A stretch of 64,000 nucleotides of DNA. Origin: Lysinibacillus odysseyi (GTDB lineage Bacteria > Bacillota > Bacilli > Bacillales_A > Planococcaceae). Below, piece by piece: positions 1-7,637 of the stretch. Every line of letters starts with the position of its first letter. Position 1 is the stretch's first letter. The position numbers and the translations under genes were made by a program. Under the pieces are notes generated by a model that was not told the DNA's origin, made no database searches, and saw nothing but the letters and a program-made list of their open reading frames with translations. The DNA is taken from assembly GCA_014595895.1 (NCBI GenBank), contig JABUKB010000001.1, positions 124,001 to 188,000 on the forward strand, written 5' to 3'.

Positions 1-253
<253 letters not shown>

Positions 254-254
254 C

Positions 255-490
255 TAAAATAAAAAAACATCACGCGTCCACAAAAGGGACGAATGATGTT
301 TTGGATATCCGCGGTACCACCCAGCTTGCCAAAAAAGGCCACTCTTCTTCGTAACGTGAAGGAGACGAGCCAGGATACTATATTTCCCCAAGCTAACTCA
401 GAAGTCCATTCCATTTGTCCTTTCATCTGCTCCCACCAGCCGCAGACTCTCTAAAGAAAGTGCTCAAATGTACTATTCTTCGTCATCGTT
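255..490 (-). promoter_or_regulatory. T-box leader (tryptophan) controlling trpS
   Basis: Read on the minus strand, this leader has the conserved T-box core GTGGTACCGCGG (complement at about 311-322). It is followed by a terminator hairpin with a run of seven U (262-268), just ahead of the trpS ribosome site. The Stem I region contains AGAGAGTCTGCGG and GGGAGCAGA elements, and an ATGGA segment (complement near 405-409) that would place a TGG tryptophan specifier. T-boxes bind uncharged cognate tRNA and switch from terminator to antiterminator. The specifier was assigned by eye, not by folding. A 62-codon reading frame across this leader is not a gene. Confidence 0.92.
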
Positions 491-587
491 TTTTCATGCA
501 TATATATTAAAATAATACGCATACTGTACAAAAAAAGCAACCTTTTCTAGCGATTCAGCGTTTGGGTAATAAAGGAAGACGTATACT

Positions 588-622
588 ATTTTTCTCATTT
601 AATCATTACAAATGAGAAAAAT
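588..622. repeat. Perfect inverted repeat between trpS and spx
   Basis: Two 13-base arms (ATTTTTCTCATTT and its exact complement) flank a 9-base loop. The element sits in the 385-base gap between the divergent trpS leader and spx. It has U-runs in both directions and could act as a bidirectional terminator or a protein-binding site. The rest of the gap shows only AT-rich DNA and a TATAAT box at 788-793 that probably serves spx; I see no gene in it. Confidence 0.5.
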
Positions 623-875
623 TAAATGCATTTGGTGTTTCATAAAGAAATAATAAGGGTAAATTTAACTTATAGAACAATAAGCGCTAAAAGGAAATAT
701 AGCGTAATTGAGAAGAAAATTGTAGAAAACTTTAGTGTTATGGCGTTTTTTTGCCGTACAAGTGTATTCAAATAGAAAATCTTGTTGTATAATGGCTATA
801 GAGTATTACTTTAAATTAATTCTAATTTACTGAGTCGTAATAAATATTTTAAACACAGAAAGGTTGTGTAGCAGT

Positions 876-1274
876 ATGCGAGTGACTTTATTTACATCGC
901 CAAGTTGTACGTCATGTCGAAAAGCGAAAGCATGGTTAGAAGAACATGATATTCCATATACAGAACGCAATATTTTTTCAGAACCTTTAACTATTAGCGA
1001 AATCAAAGAGATTTTACGCATGACAGAAGACGGAACAGAAGAAATTATTTCAACGCGTTCTAAAGTTTTCCAAAAGTTAAACATCGATGTTGAAAATCTA
1101 ACGTTACAAACTTTATATGAATTGATTCAAGAGTATCCGGGACTTTTGCGTCGTCCGATTATTTTAGATGAGAAGCGTTTGCAAGTAGGCTATAATGAGG
1201 ACGAAATCCGTCGTTTCTTACCTCGCAAGGTACGTGCTTTCCAATTGCAGGAAGCGCAACGCATGGTCAACTAA
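876..1274 (+). CDS. spx: Spx, redox-sensing RNA polymerase-binding regulator
   Basis: This is a 132-residue ArsC-fold protein beginning [20 protein letters not shown]. It carries the CxxC redox switch (SCTSC, residues 10 and 13) and the usual Spx length of about 131 residues. Spx binds the alpha C-terminal domain of RNA polymerase under disulfide stress and redirects transcription toward thiol homeostasis genes; ClpXP degrades it with the help of SpxH. I chose the ATG at 876 over a TTG at 864 because AAAGG abuts the TTG but lies about 12 bases before the ATG. mecA follows, as in B. subtilis, and spxH is about 7 kb away. A TATAAT box at 788-793 may be its promoter. Confidence 0.96.
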   Translation: MRVTLFTSPSCTSCRKAKAWLEEHDIPYTERNIFSEPLTISEIKEILRMTEDGTEEIISTRSKVFQKLNIDVENLTLQTLYELIQEYPGLLRRPIILDEKRLQVGYNEDEIRRFLPRKVRAFQLQEAQRMVN

Positions 1275-1284
1275 ATACACGTGC

Positions 1285-1323
1285 AAAGATGTTACATTTG
1301 CTAGTATGTGACATCTTTTTTCT
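1285..1323 (+). terminator. Terminator after spx
   Basis: AAAGATGTTACA pairs with the later TGTGACATCTTT, followed by a run of T. It lies 11 bases after the spx stop codon. Confidence 0.85.
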
Positions 1324-1585
1324 TTCAATGAAAGACGCCGTAAACAAAAAAATGTACTTGATTTTGGCTATATAGTACAATACAATTTCAATATTCAAAA
1401 AATTTATTTTGGATAATGTTTTTCCTTTTCATTTTATGCCGGAACATCATACAATAGGTATATAGAGTGGAAACGCTTTATAGAAGTTTTGTAGTGTTCA
1501 TAGGTTGAACAGAAGAATGTATGGTGACAATCACCAAAAATACAGACGTGTTTCAACAATTGACTGTGAAGGGAGTTGAAGTCTT

Positions 1586-2233
1586 ATGGACATCGAACGC
1601 ATTAATGAAAATACACTGAAGTTATTTATAACTTATAGTGATATTGAGGATCGTGGTTATAGTCGCGAAGAAATTTGGTACAATCGCTCAAAAGGTGAAG
1701 AGCTATTTTGGGATGTCATTGGTGAGGTAAACACGGAAGACTATTTTGATTTAGAAGGTCCTATATGGATTCATATTAATGCTTCGGAGCAAGGTCTAGA
1801 AGTTATTGTGACTCGCGCAAATGTTCATGGTGATGTAGAAACAACATCGATGATCGATGATTTTGATGAAAATCGCGAAGTAGCGGAACAATTACGCGAA
1901 ATGGAAAGTGTCATTTTTGAATCATTGGAAGCAGATCATGATTCATCTATTACAACTGCGAGATTCACGTTTAAAGATATCGATGAAATTGTCCCACTTG
2001 CAAAGCGTATCGTGTCAGCGGGGTTAACATCTTCACTCTACCAGTTTGAAGGTAGCTATTATGTCCATGTTGATTTTGAAGCACTAGTAGAACAACATGA
2101 TCGTAAAAATGCACTCGCATTAATCAAAGAGTATTTAAGACCATCTCGTTTAACGATTCATCGCTTAGATGAATACGGAAAACTATTGATGGCAGACAAT
2201 GCCTTTGAGCAAGTAATCGAATATTTCGGATAG
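1586..2233 (+). CDS. mecA: MecA, adaptor for the ClpCP protease
   Basis: This 215-residue protein starts MDIERINENTLKLFITYSDI and has the acidic linker and C-terminal ClpC-binding domain of the MecA family (218 residues in B. subtilis). MecA delivers ComK, ComS and other substrates to ClpCP and promotes ClpC hexamer assembly, so it links competence and proteolysis. The ATG follows GAAGGGAG. Its position between spx and coiA matches the Bacillus order, except that a two-gene insertion follows here. The 311-base gap before it holds the spx terminator and otherwise nothing I can assign. Confidence 0.95.
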   Translation: MDIERINENTLKLFITYSDIEDRGYSREEIWYNRSKGEELFWDVIGEVNTEDYFDLEGPIWIHINASEQGLEVIVTRANVHGDVETTSMIDDFDENREVAEQLREMESVIFESLEADHDSSITTARFTFKDIDEIVPLAKRIVSAGLTSSLYQFEGSYYVHVDFEALVEQHDRKNALALIKEYLRPSRLTIHRLDEYGKLLMADNAFEQVIEYFG

Positions 2234-2254
2234 TTTCACCGCTTAGGTGTTTAG

Positions 2255-2289
2255 CGCAGGTAAAGAAATTTCTTTGCCTGCGTTTTTTT
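2255..2289 (+). terminator. Terminator after mecA
   Basis: CGCAGGTAAAGAAA pairs with TTTCTTTGCCTGCG and is followed by seven T. The -35 box of the next promoter begins two bases later, so the two transcription units are tightly abutted. Confidence 0.9.
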
Positions 2290-2290
2290 G

Positions 2291-2319
2291 TTGACAATAA
2301 AAAATAGCCATGTTATTAT
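2291..2319 (+). promoter_or_regulatory. SigA-type promoter of the quinone-detoxification operon
   Basis: A consensus TTGACA (2291-2296) is separated by exactly 17 bases from TATTAT (2314-2319). A palindromic operator begins one base downstream, so a bound repressor would occlude initiation. Confidence 0.75.
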
Positions 2320-2337
2320 TATCTTGAATTCGAGATA
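2320..2337. promoter_or_regulatory. MhqR-type operator 1
   Basis: TATCTTGAATTCGAGATA is a near-perfect 18-base palindrome with one mismatched pair. It matches the published B. subtilis MhqR consensus (tATCTcgaAtTCgAGATa) as I remember it. It lies just downstream of the -10 box. An MhqR homologue is encoded at 46379-46825 in this window. Confidence 0.8.
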
Positions 2338-2340
2338 AAG

Positions 2341-2369
2341 AACTGCTGCATAGCAGTTATATTTTTTGG
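2341..2369 (+). other. Leader hairpin between the two operators
   Basis: AACTGCT-GCAT-AGCAGTT forms a 7-pair hairpin followed by ATATTTTTT. It looks like a weak intrinsic terminator or attenuator inside the 5' leader of the detoxification operon. Whether it works as such cannot be told from sequence. Confidence 0.45.
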
Positions 2370-2373
2370 TTAA

Positions 2374-2391
2374 TATCTCGATTTCAAGATA
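2374..2391. promoter_or_regulatory. MhqR-type operator 2
   Basis: TATCTCGATTTCAAGATA is a second copy of the ATCTnGA-TTC-AGAT palindrome, centred 54 bases after operator 1. Paired operators suggest cooperative repression or a roadblock in the leader. Confidence 0.72.
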
Positions 2392-2486
2392 AATAATCAA
2401 ATAAGTTTAATACGAATAGAAGAAGTTAATAGTAAATTATATTCACTAATAAAAATTCACAAAGTTTTTACAAGGAGGAAAGTTTA

Positions 2487-3470
2487 ATGAATGAATTAAG
2501 AGGAATTCATCATGTAACGGCAATTACAAGCAGTGCCGAAAAAAACTATGAATTTTTCACGTATGTATTAGGCATGCGTTTAGTAAAGAAAACAGTTAAC
2601 CAAGATGATATTCAAACATACCATTTATTCTTTGCTGATGATAAAGGTTCTGCTGGGACAGATATGACATTCTTCGACTTCCCGGGCATTCCAAAAGGCA
2701 CTCACGGGACAAATGAAATTTTTAAAACAGCATTCCGCGTACCTGATGATGCTGCGCTTGAGTATTGGGTAAAACGCTTTGACAAATATGACGTAAAGCA
2801 TAAAGGGATTAAAGAGCAATTCGGCAAAAAGGTCCTTAACTTCGTTGATTTCGATGATCAACAATACATGCTGATTTCGGATGAAAAGAATGTCGGGGTA
2901 GCAGCGGGGACACCATGGCAAAATGGTCCAGTTCCACTGGAGTTTGCGATTACAGGTTTAGGTCCTATTCATATTCGGATCGCGCAGTTTGATTATTTTA
3001 AGGAAGTTTTGGAAAAAGTAATGGTAATGCGCGAAACAGCAGCAGAAGGTGATCTGCATCTATTTGAAGTAGGGGAAGGCGGAAACGGTGCCTCTGTCAT
3101 TGTGGAAAAAAATACGGTATTGCCGGCGGGGCGTCAAGGTTTCGGAACTGTCCACCACGCGGCATTCCGTGTAGCGGATACAGACGTTCTGCATGAATGG
3201 ATTGAGCGTATGCAAAGCTTCGGTTTCGGTACATCTGGTTATGTAGACCGCTTCTTCTTCGAGTCATTATACGCACGTGTGGCACCTGGCATTTTATTTG
3301 AGTGGGCAACAGATGGCCCAGGATTCATGGGTGACGAGCCATATGAAACAGTAGGCGAAATGTTATCATTGCCGCCATTTTTAGAAGGCAAGCGTGACTA
3401 TATTGAATCTGTTGTGCGACCAATTGATACGGTCCGCAGTACGAAGAATATTGAAAAAGAATATTTATGA
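2487..3470 (+). CDS. Ring-cleaving dioxygenase of the MhqA/MhqE/MhqO type (VOC fold)
   Basis: This 327-residue protein begins MNELRGIHHVTAITSSAEKN. It has two vicinal-oxygen-chelate halves, the first opening with GIHHVT (residues 6-11) and the second with TVHHAAFRV near residue 225. Length and motifs match the B. subtilis MhqA, MhqE and MhqO family of glyoxalase/extradiol dioxygenase-like proteins, which act on hydroquinone-type electrophiles in the cytosol. The ATG follows AAGGAGG. It is the first gene of a two-gene operon with an FMN reductase and has MhqR-type operators upstream, which supports the assignment. I cannot tell which of the three paralogues it is nearest to. Confidence 0.9.
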   Translation: MNELRGIHHVTAITSSAEKNYEFFTYVLGMRLVKKTVNQDDIQTYHLFFADDKGSAGTDMTFFDFPGIPKGTHGTNEIFKTAFRVPDDAALEYWVKRFDKYDVKHKGIKEQFGKKVLNFVDFDDQQYMLISDEKNVGVAAGTPWQNGPVPLEFAITGLGPIHIRIAQFDYFKEVLEKVMVMRETAAEGDLHLFEVGEGGNGASVIVEKNTVLPAGRQGFGTVHHAAFRVADTDVLHEWIERMQSFGFGTSGYVDRFFFESLYARVAPGILFEWATDGPGFMGDEPYETVGEMLSLPPFLEGKRDYIESVVRPIDTVRSTKNIEKEYL

Positions 3471-3488
3471 GAAAGGTGATTCAATCAC

Positions 3489-4082
3489 ATGGGATTTTTA
3501 GATAGATTATTCGGCAAGAAACAGGAGGAGAAGGTAGTAATGACAACTTTAAACATTGGTATTATCATCGGTTCAACACGTGAAGGACGTGTTTCACCGC
3601 AAGTAGCAAAATGGGTAAAAGAATTAGCAGACAAGCGCGGCGATGCAAACTATACAATCATCGATATCGCAGATTATAAATTACCGCTTTTAGGTGAACC
3701 AGGCGGCGATGCATCAGGTGCAGCAGCATGGTCAGAAGCAATCGCAAAACAAGATGGTTTCGTATTTATTGCACAAGAGTACAACCACTCGATTACAGGT
3801 GCACTAAAAAATGCATTAGACTACTTACGTGAGGAATGGAACAATAAAGCAGCAGGTATCGTTTCATACGGTTCAGTAGGAGGCGCTCGTGCAACGGAAC
3901 ATTTACGTGGCATCTTAGGCGAATTATTAGTAGCAGACGTACGTGTACACCCAGCATTATCATTATTTACAGACTTTGAAAACGGTACAAACTTCAAACC
4001 AGCAGCTGTACAAGCAGATTCAGTAAACCAAATGTTAGACCAAGTAATTCCTTGGGCAACAGCACTAAAAACAATTCGATAA
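3489..4082 (+). CDS. NADPH-dependent FMN reductase family protein
   Basis: This flavodoxin-like protein has GIIIGSTREGRVSPQVAKWV near residues 24-43 (phosphate-binding loop) and PEYN-like AQEYNHSITGALKNALDYL near residue 93, as in the YhdA/azobenzene reductase family. It probably reduces quinones or azo compounds with NAD(P)H and would complement the dioxygenase 18 bases upstream. The upstream start adds a 17-residue segment (MGFLDRLFGKKQEEKVV) that looks like an amphipathic basic helix. A second start at 3540 has a much stronger site (AGGAGGAG) and would give 180 residues. Both may be used. Three paralogous subfamilies are possible, so I give no symbol. Confidence 0.87.
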   Translation: MGFLDRLFGKKQEEKVVMTTLNIGIIIGSTREGRVSPQVAKWVKELADKRGDANYTIIDIADYKLPLLGEPGGDASGAAAWSEAIAKQDGFVFIAQEYNHSITGALKNALDYLREEWNNKAAGIVSYGSVGGARATEHLRGILGELLVADVRVHPALSLFTDFENGTNFKPAAVQADSVNQMLDQVIPWATALKTIR

Positions 4083-4090
4083 TATAGATG

Positions 4091-4129
4091 AAAATACCAT
4101 GCAGATGGAGGTCTGTATGGTATTTTTTC
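4091..4129 (+). terminator. Terminator after the FMN reductase gene
   Basis: AAATACCATGCAGA pairs with TCTGTATGGTATTT, then a T-run. It closes the two-gene detoxification operon before coiA. Confidence 0.88.
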
Positions 4130-4246
4130 TTGCTACAGATAGAAAAGTAGATATCTTATTCTGAATTTAACTAATGGAATATTCAGAAAATATATTGCCT
4201 TTTAGCTTTATTTTCAGTAATATATCAAAAAAGGAGGTAATCTCTT

Positions 4247-5362
4247 ATGCTAGTGGCGTTAGACCAATCAGGTAAAACGATTATCTTATCGCGCAGCATA
4301 ACGAAAACCGCCTTACAGCAAATGCGTCATGAATCATTTTTCTGTCCTCAGTGCCAACAGCCTGTCCGATTAAAGGCAGGTGCCGTGAAGATACCGCACT
4401 TTGCGCACGAAGCCAACAGCGAATGCAGCCATTCTTTTGCAGAAGGGGAGTCGCTGCCTCATTTACTTGGCAAAAGCCAATTATTTGAACACCTCTCCAC
4501 GTTATATGAAGTGAAACTAGAGCCTTATTTGCCTGCATTAAAGCAGCGACCTGATCTCCTCATTCAGAAAAAATACCAATATGCCCTAGAATTTCAATGC
4601 AGCCGGCTCGACCCACAGTTATTTTACCAGCGTACGGAAGGTTATAAAAAACATCATATTTATCCGATTTGGCTTGTCAAAACACCAAATATCCCTCTCA
4701 TGGAAAACCAAGTTCGAAAAGCATCTTTTAATTTATTTTTCCAGCAGTTTATCCAGCAACAAACTCTCATTACCTATGATGTAGAATCCATGCATTTTAT
4801 TTATTTCTATCCACTTCTTTATTTACAAGGGAATTCCTTTTTATATATGACGAGGAACCTTCCGCTCAAACAGCAAATTTTTCCCTTTTATTATCCTAAA
4901 CCAATCTCCTTGGCACTATTTCAGCAATTATTCGAAGCTTACCAACAGTACCGAAAGCAGTTTTTGCACAGTCGATTATTTTACAGCCGAAAAGGTGTCA
5001 GTGACTTATTTTTGCGTGCCATTTATGAGATGCGTCTAAATCGAGAGCAACTACCATACTTTATTGGTGTGCCTATAAAATTTGCCCAGGCGATTCCTGT
5101 GTTTTCAGCAGAATGGCAGTTATTATTATTTTATTTCAAGCATCAGCATCAGTTTGCCTGGTCGGCTTTTCGTCCAGTGATTATTCATTCTTTTCTGCAA
5201 TGGGGCAAGCTACCTGAAACAGAAGAGGCATTTCAAGCAGTGGCGTGTTATATTCAGTTAATGCAGTGTTTGAATATTCAAAATCTGTATACATTTTGCG
5301 AGCCCCCTTTATTCATGCAAGCTTTGTATGACGATTTCTTTGCATTCAAAACGAAAGCTTGA
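4247..5362 (+). CDS. coiA: CoiA-like competence protein
   Basis: This 371-residue protein has the CoiA architecture. An N-terminal zinc-ribbon-like segment (FFCPQCQQPV near residue 31, followed by PHFAHEANSEC) is followed by a nuclease-like core with RPDLLIQ near residue 103 and YALEFQCS near residue 112. The D...E.Q pattern resembles a restriction-endonuclease fold active site. CoiA promotes recombination of incoming DNA during transformation. The ATG follows AAGGAGG. In B. subtilis the homologue yjbF lies between mecA and pepF, so the order agrees once the inserted pair is removed. The gene is Gln- and aromatic-rich. Confidence 0.9.
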   Translation: MLVALDQSGKTIILSRSITKTALQQMRHESFFCPQCQQPVRLKAGAVKIPHFAHEANSECSHSFAEGESLPHLLGKSQLFEHLSTLYEVKLEPYLPALKQRPDLLIQKKYQYALEFQCSRLDPQLFYQRTEGYKKHHIYPIWLVKTPNIPLMENQVRKASFNLFFQQFIQQQTLITYDVESMHFIYFYPLLYLQGNSFLYMTRNLPLKQQIFPFYYPKPISLALFQQLFEAYQQYRKQFLHSRLFYSRKGVSDLFLRAIYEMRLNREQLPYFIGVPIKFAQAIPVFSAEWQLLLFYFKHQHQFAWSAFRPVIIHSFLQWGKLPETEEAFQAVACYIQLMQCLNIQNLYTFCEPPLFMQALYDDFFAFKTKA

Positions 5363-5405
5363 GAAAATGTAGGTAGTTTCTATTTTTTAGTAGGAGGTCT
5401 GTTAA

Positions 5406-7214
5406 GTGGCAAAAGAAATTTTATTGCGTGAACAAGTCGAAGAGGCGTATACATGGGATTTAACACCTATCTTCCCGTCTGATGAGGCTTGGGAGGAAGA
5501 ATTTAAAGCGATTGAAGAATTAGGACAAGCAGCGGATCAGTATAGGGGCAAGGTAGTGGAAAGTGCTGAGCAACTATACAAGACCATGCAATTTAGCGAT
5601 CAGCTTTTTGAGCGCTTCAACCGCTTATATGTGTACAGTCATTTAAAACATGACCAGGATACAACGAATAGCAAGTATCAGGCGCTGGATAGCCGTGTTC
5701 GTTCATTGGCGGCAAAGTTAAGCGCAGCTTGGTCATTTTTAACACCGGAAATGATGGCGGTAGACGAAGAAACGCTAAATGGCTTTGTAGCAAGCTATGA
5801 GCCGCTTAAACTGTATGCCCAATCAATTAAGGAATTAAATATGGGAAGACCGCATGTGTTATCAGCGGTAGAAGAAGAGTTGATGGCGCAAATGTCGGAA
5901 GTGACAGGTGTGGCTTCGACTACCTTCAGTAAATTGAATAACGCGGATTTAGAATTCCCAGTTGTGAAAAATGAACAGGGCGAGGATGTGCAAATTACCC
6001 ATGGGAACTATATTTCGTTTTTGGAAAGTACAAACCGTGCGGTACGCGAGGGAGCATTCAAAGCAGTATATGAAACGTACGGTAAGTTCCGCAATACGTT
6101 TGCTTCCACATTAGCCGGCAATATTAAAGCGCATAATGTAAAAGCACGCATCCGTAAATACGATTCGGCGCGCCATTCAGCGATGAGTAATAACTTTATT
6201 CCTGAAAAGGTGTATGATCAATTGATCTCTACTATCCATGAGCATTTACCCGCGTTGCACCGTTATGTTTCATTGCGTAAAAAGGTGCTAGGGCTAGATG
6301 AGCTGCATATGTATGATTTATTTACGCCGCTTGTACAAGAAGTGAAGATGGAAATGCCATATGAAAAGGCAAAACAGTTAATGGTAGATAGCTTCGCGCC
6401 TTTGGGCAAAGAGTACCAAACAACAGTGCAGCACGGCTTAGATAATCGCTGGGTTGATGTGAAGGAAAATAAAGGGAAGCGCAGCGGTGCCTATTCGTCA
6501 GGAACTTACGGAACGAATCCATATGTACTGATGAACTGGCAAGATAATATGAACAACCTATTTACGCTTGCTCATGAGTTTGGTCATAGTATGCATAGCT
6601 ACTATACCCGCAAAGCACAGCCGTATCCGTATGCAAGCTATTCCATTTTTGTGGCAGAAGTTGCTTCAACATGCAATGAGGAGTTGCTATTTGATCATTT
6701 GCTAAAAACAATTGACGATCCGCAACAAAAAATTTACTTATTGAACCATTGGCTAGATAGTTTCCGCGCAACAGTATATCGCCAGACGATGTTTGCGGAG
6801 TTTGAGCACATGATTCATGAAATGGATGCCAATGGCGAAGCGCTAACAGCAGAGCGTCTAACAGACATTTATTATGACCTAAATGTAAAATATTTCGGTC
6901 CGGATATGACAGTAGACGAAGAAATTGGATTAGAGTGGGCAAGAATTCCTCATTTCTATTACAACTACTACGTTTATCAATATGCAACGGGGCAAAGCGC
7001 TGCTACGGCTTTAAGTAAAAAGATTTTACAGGAAGGCCAACCAGCAGTCGATGCTTATATCAATAACTTTTTGAAGGCGGGCTGTTCAGATTTCCCAATC
7101 GAGGTGCTGCGTGCAGCAGGCGTAGATATGGAATCGCCAGAACCGATAGATCAGGCTTGTAAAGTATTTGAGGAAAAATTAACAGAACTCGAAGCGTTAT
7201 TGTTAAAAGATTGA
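5406..7214 (+). CDS. pepF: Oligoendopeptidase F (M3B zinc peptidase)
   Basis: This 602-residue peptidase carries the zinc motif HEFGHSMHSYY near residue 393 and the third ligand in the following FVAEVASTCNEEL segment. It is the usual length for PepF. The enzyme hydrolyses peptides of roughly 7-17 residues in the cytosol; overproduction in B. subtilis inhibits sporulation initiation, probably by degrading signalling peptides. The GTG start at 5406 follows TAGGAGG. It directly follows coiA, as in other Bacillales. Confidence 0.95.
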   Translation: MAKEILLREQVEEAYTWDLTPIFPSDEAWEEEFKAIEELGQAADQYRGKVVESAEQLYKTMQFSDQLFERFNRLYVYSHLKHDQDTTNSKYQALDSRVRSLAAKLSAAWSFLTPEMMAVDEETLNGFVASYEPLKLYAQSIKELNMGRPHVLSAVEEELMAQMSEVTGVASTTFSKLNNADLEFPVVKNEQGEDVQITHGNYISFLESTNRAVREGAFKAVYETYGKFRNTFASTLAGNIKAHNVKARIRKYDSARHSAMSNNFIPEKVYDQLISTIHEHLPALHRYVSLRKKVLGLDELHMYDLFTPLVQEVKMEMPYEKAKQLMVDSFAPLGKEYQTTVQHGLDNRWVDVKENKGKRSGAYSSGTYGTNPYVLMNWQDNMNNLFTLAHEFGHSMHSYYTRKAQPYPYASYSIFVAEVASTCNEELLFDHLLKTIDDPQQKIYLLNHWLDSFRATVYRQTMFAEFEHMIHEMDANGEALTAERLTDIYYDLNVKYFGPDMTVDEEIGLEWARIPHFYYNYYVYQYATGQSAATALSKKILQEGQPAVDAYINNFLKAGCSDFPIEVLRAAGVDMESPEPIDQACKVFEEKLTELEALLLKD

Positions 7215-7220
7215 TAAGAA

Positions 7221-7251
7221 AAACCACCAAAGCTCGATTTGGTGGTTTTTT
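7221..7251 (+). terminator. Terminator after pepF
   Basis: AAACCACCAAA pairs with TTTGGTGGTTT and ends in TTTTTT. Confidence 0.92.
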
Positions 7252-7285
7252 GCTGCTTTACAAAAGTTTTTGCTTGAATAGTAAA

Positions 7286-7504
7286 TTATATCAGAATAAT
7301 AGACTGAGATTTCACAAACTTATGGAAATTATAGGGGTTTTTACTTTGTGAGTGTTGATATAACAAGAGTTTGCAAACGCTTTCTATTTGACGAATTTGT
7401 GAAATAGCTGCAGAAAGATTGCGGTTAACATTATTCTGTGATAGAGTAATGATGTGAAATAAATCACATAACAAACATACACCCCTTTGTTTGAACGTGA
7501 ACAT
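7286..7504 (-). CDS. Possible small protein of unknown function
   Basis: A 72-codon frame begins MFTFKQRGVCLLCDLFHIIT on the minus strand. It is preceded by AAAGGGG at about 9 bases and GGGAG nearer, which is better than chance. I do not recognise it. It contains three Cys in the first half and no obvious membrane segment. It fills the 420-base gap between pepF and spxH, which converge, and lies beyond the terminator of the spxH operon, so it would need its own promoter. It could be spurious; the region also contains a stable hairpin at 7526-7566. Confidence 0.3.
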   Translation of the reverse strand: MFTFKQRGVCLLCDLFHIITLSQNNVNRNLSAAISQIRQIESVCKLLLYQHSQSKNPYNFHKFVKSQSIILI

Positions 7505-7525
7505 TTCTCCCATCCCCTTTGTGTA

Positions 7526-7566
7526 AAGAGGCGTCCTATCTGTCGAGGTTAGGACGCCTCTTTTTT
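7526..7566 (+). terminator. Strong hairpin with T-run between pepF and spxH
   Basis: AAAGAGGCGTCCTA pairs with TAGGACGCCTCTTT followed by T. It points rightward, although the only rightward gene nearby (pepF) already has a terminator at 7221-7251. It may be a backup terminator or may end an unannotated short transcript. Confidence 0.7.
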
Positions 7567-7571
7567 GTTCC

Positions 7572-7621
7572 CTAAAAAAATAACCATTTAGCTTACATCA
7601 ATCGATGAGCTAAACGGTTAT
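7572..7621 (-). terminator. Terminator of the globin-spxH operon
   Basis: On the minus strand ATAACCGTTTAGCT pairs with AGCTAAATGGTTAT and runs into TTTTTTT (complement 7574-7580). Confidence 0.85.
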
Positions 7622-7637
7622 ATAGAATAAGTGCAAA

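Noticed and set aside
1468-1481. TGGAAACGCTTTAT, partial cre-like site upstream of mecA
   Set aside because: It has a mismatch at a conserved 3' position and there is no known carbon control of mecA.
6562-6987. 141-codon minus-strand frame inside pepF
   Set aside because: It is the complement of the zinc-peptidase active-site region and has no sign of independent coding.
7372-7385. TGCAAACGCTTTCT, resembling a CcpA cre site
   Set aside because: Good match to the cre consensus, but it lies between converging genes with no promoter nearby; a single match in AT-rich DNA is weak evidence.
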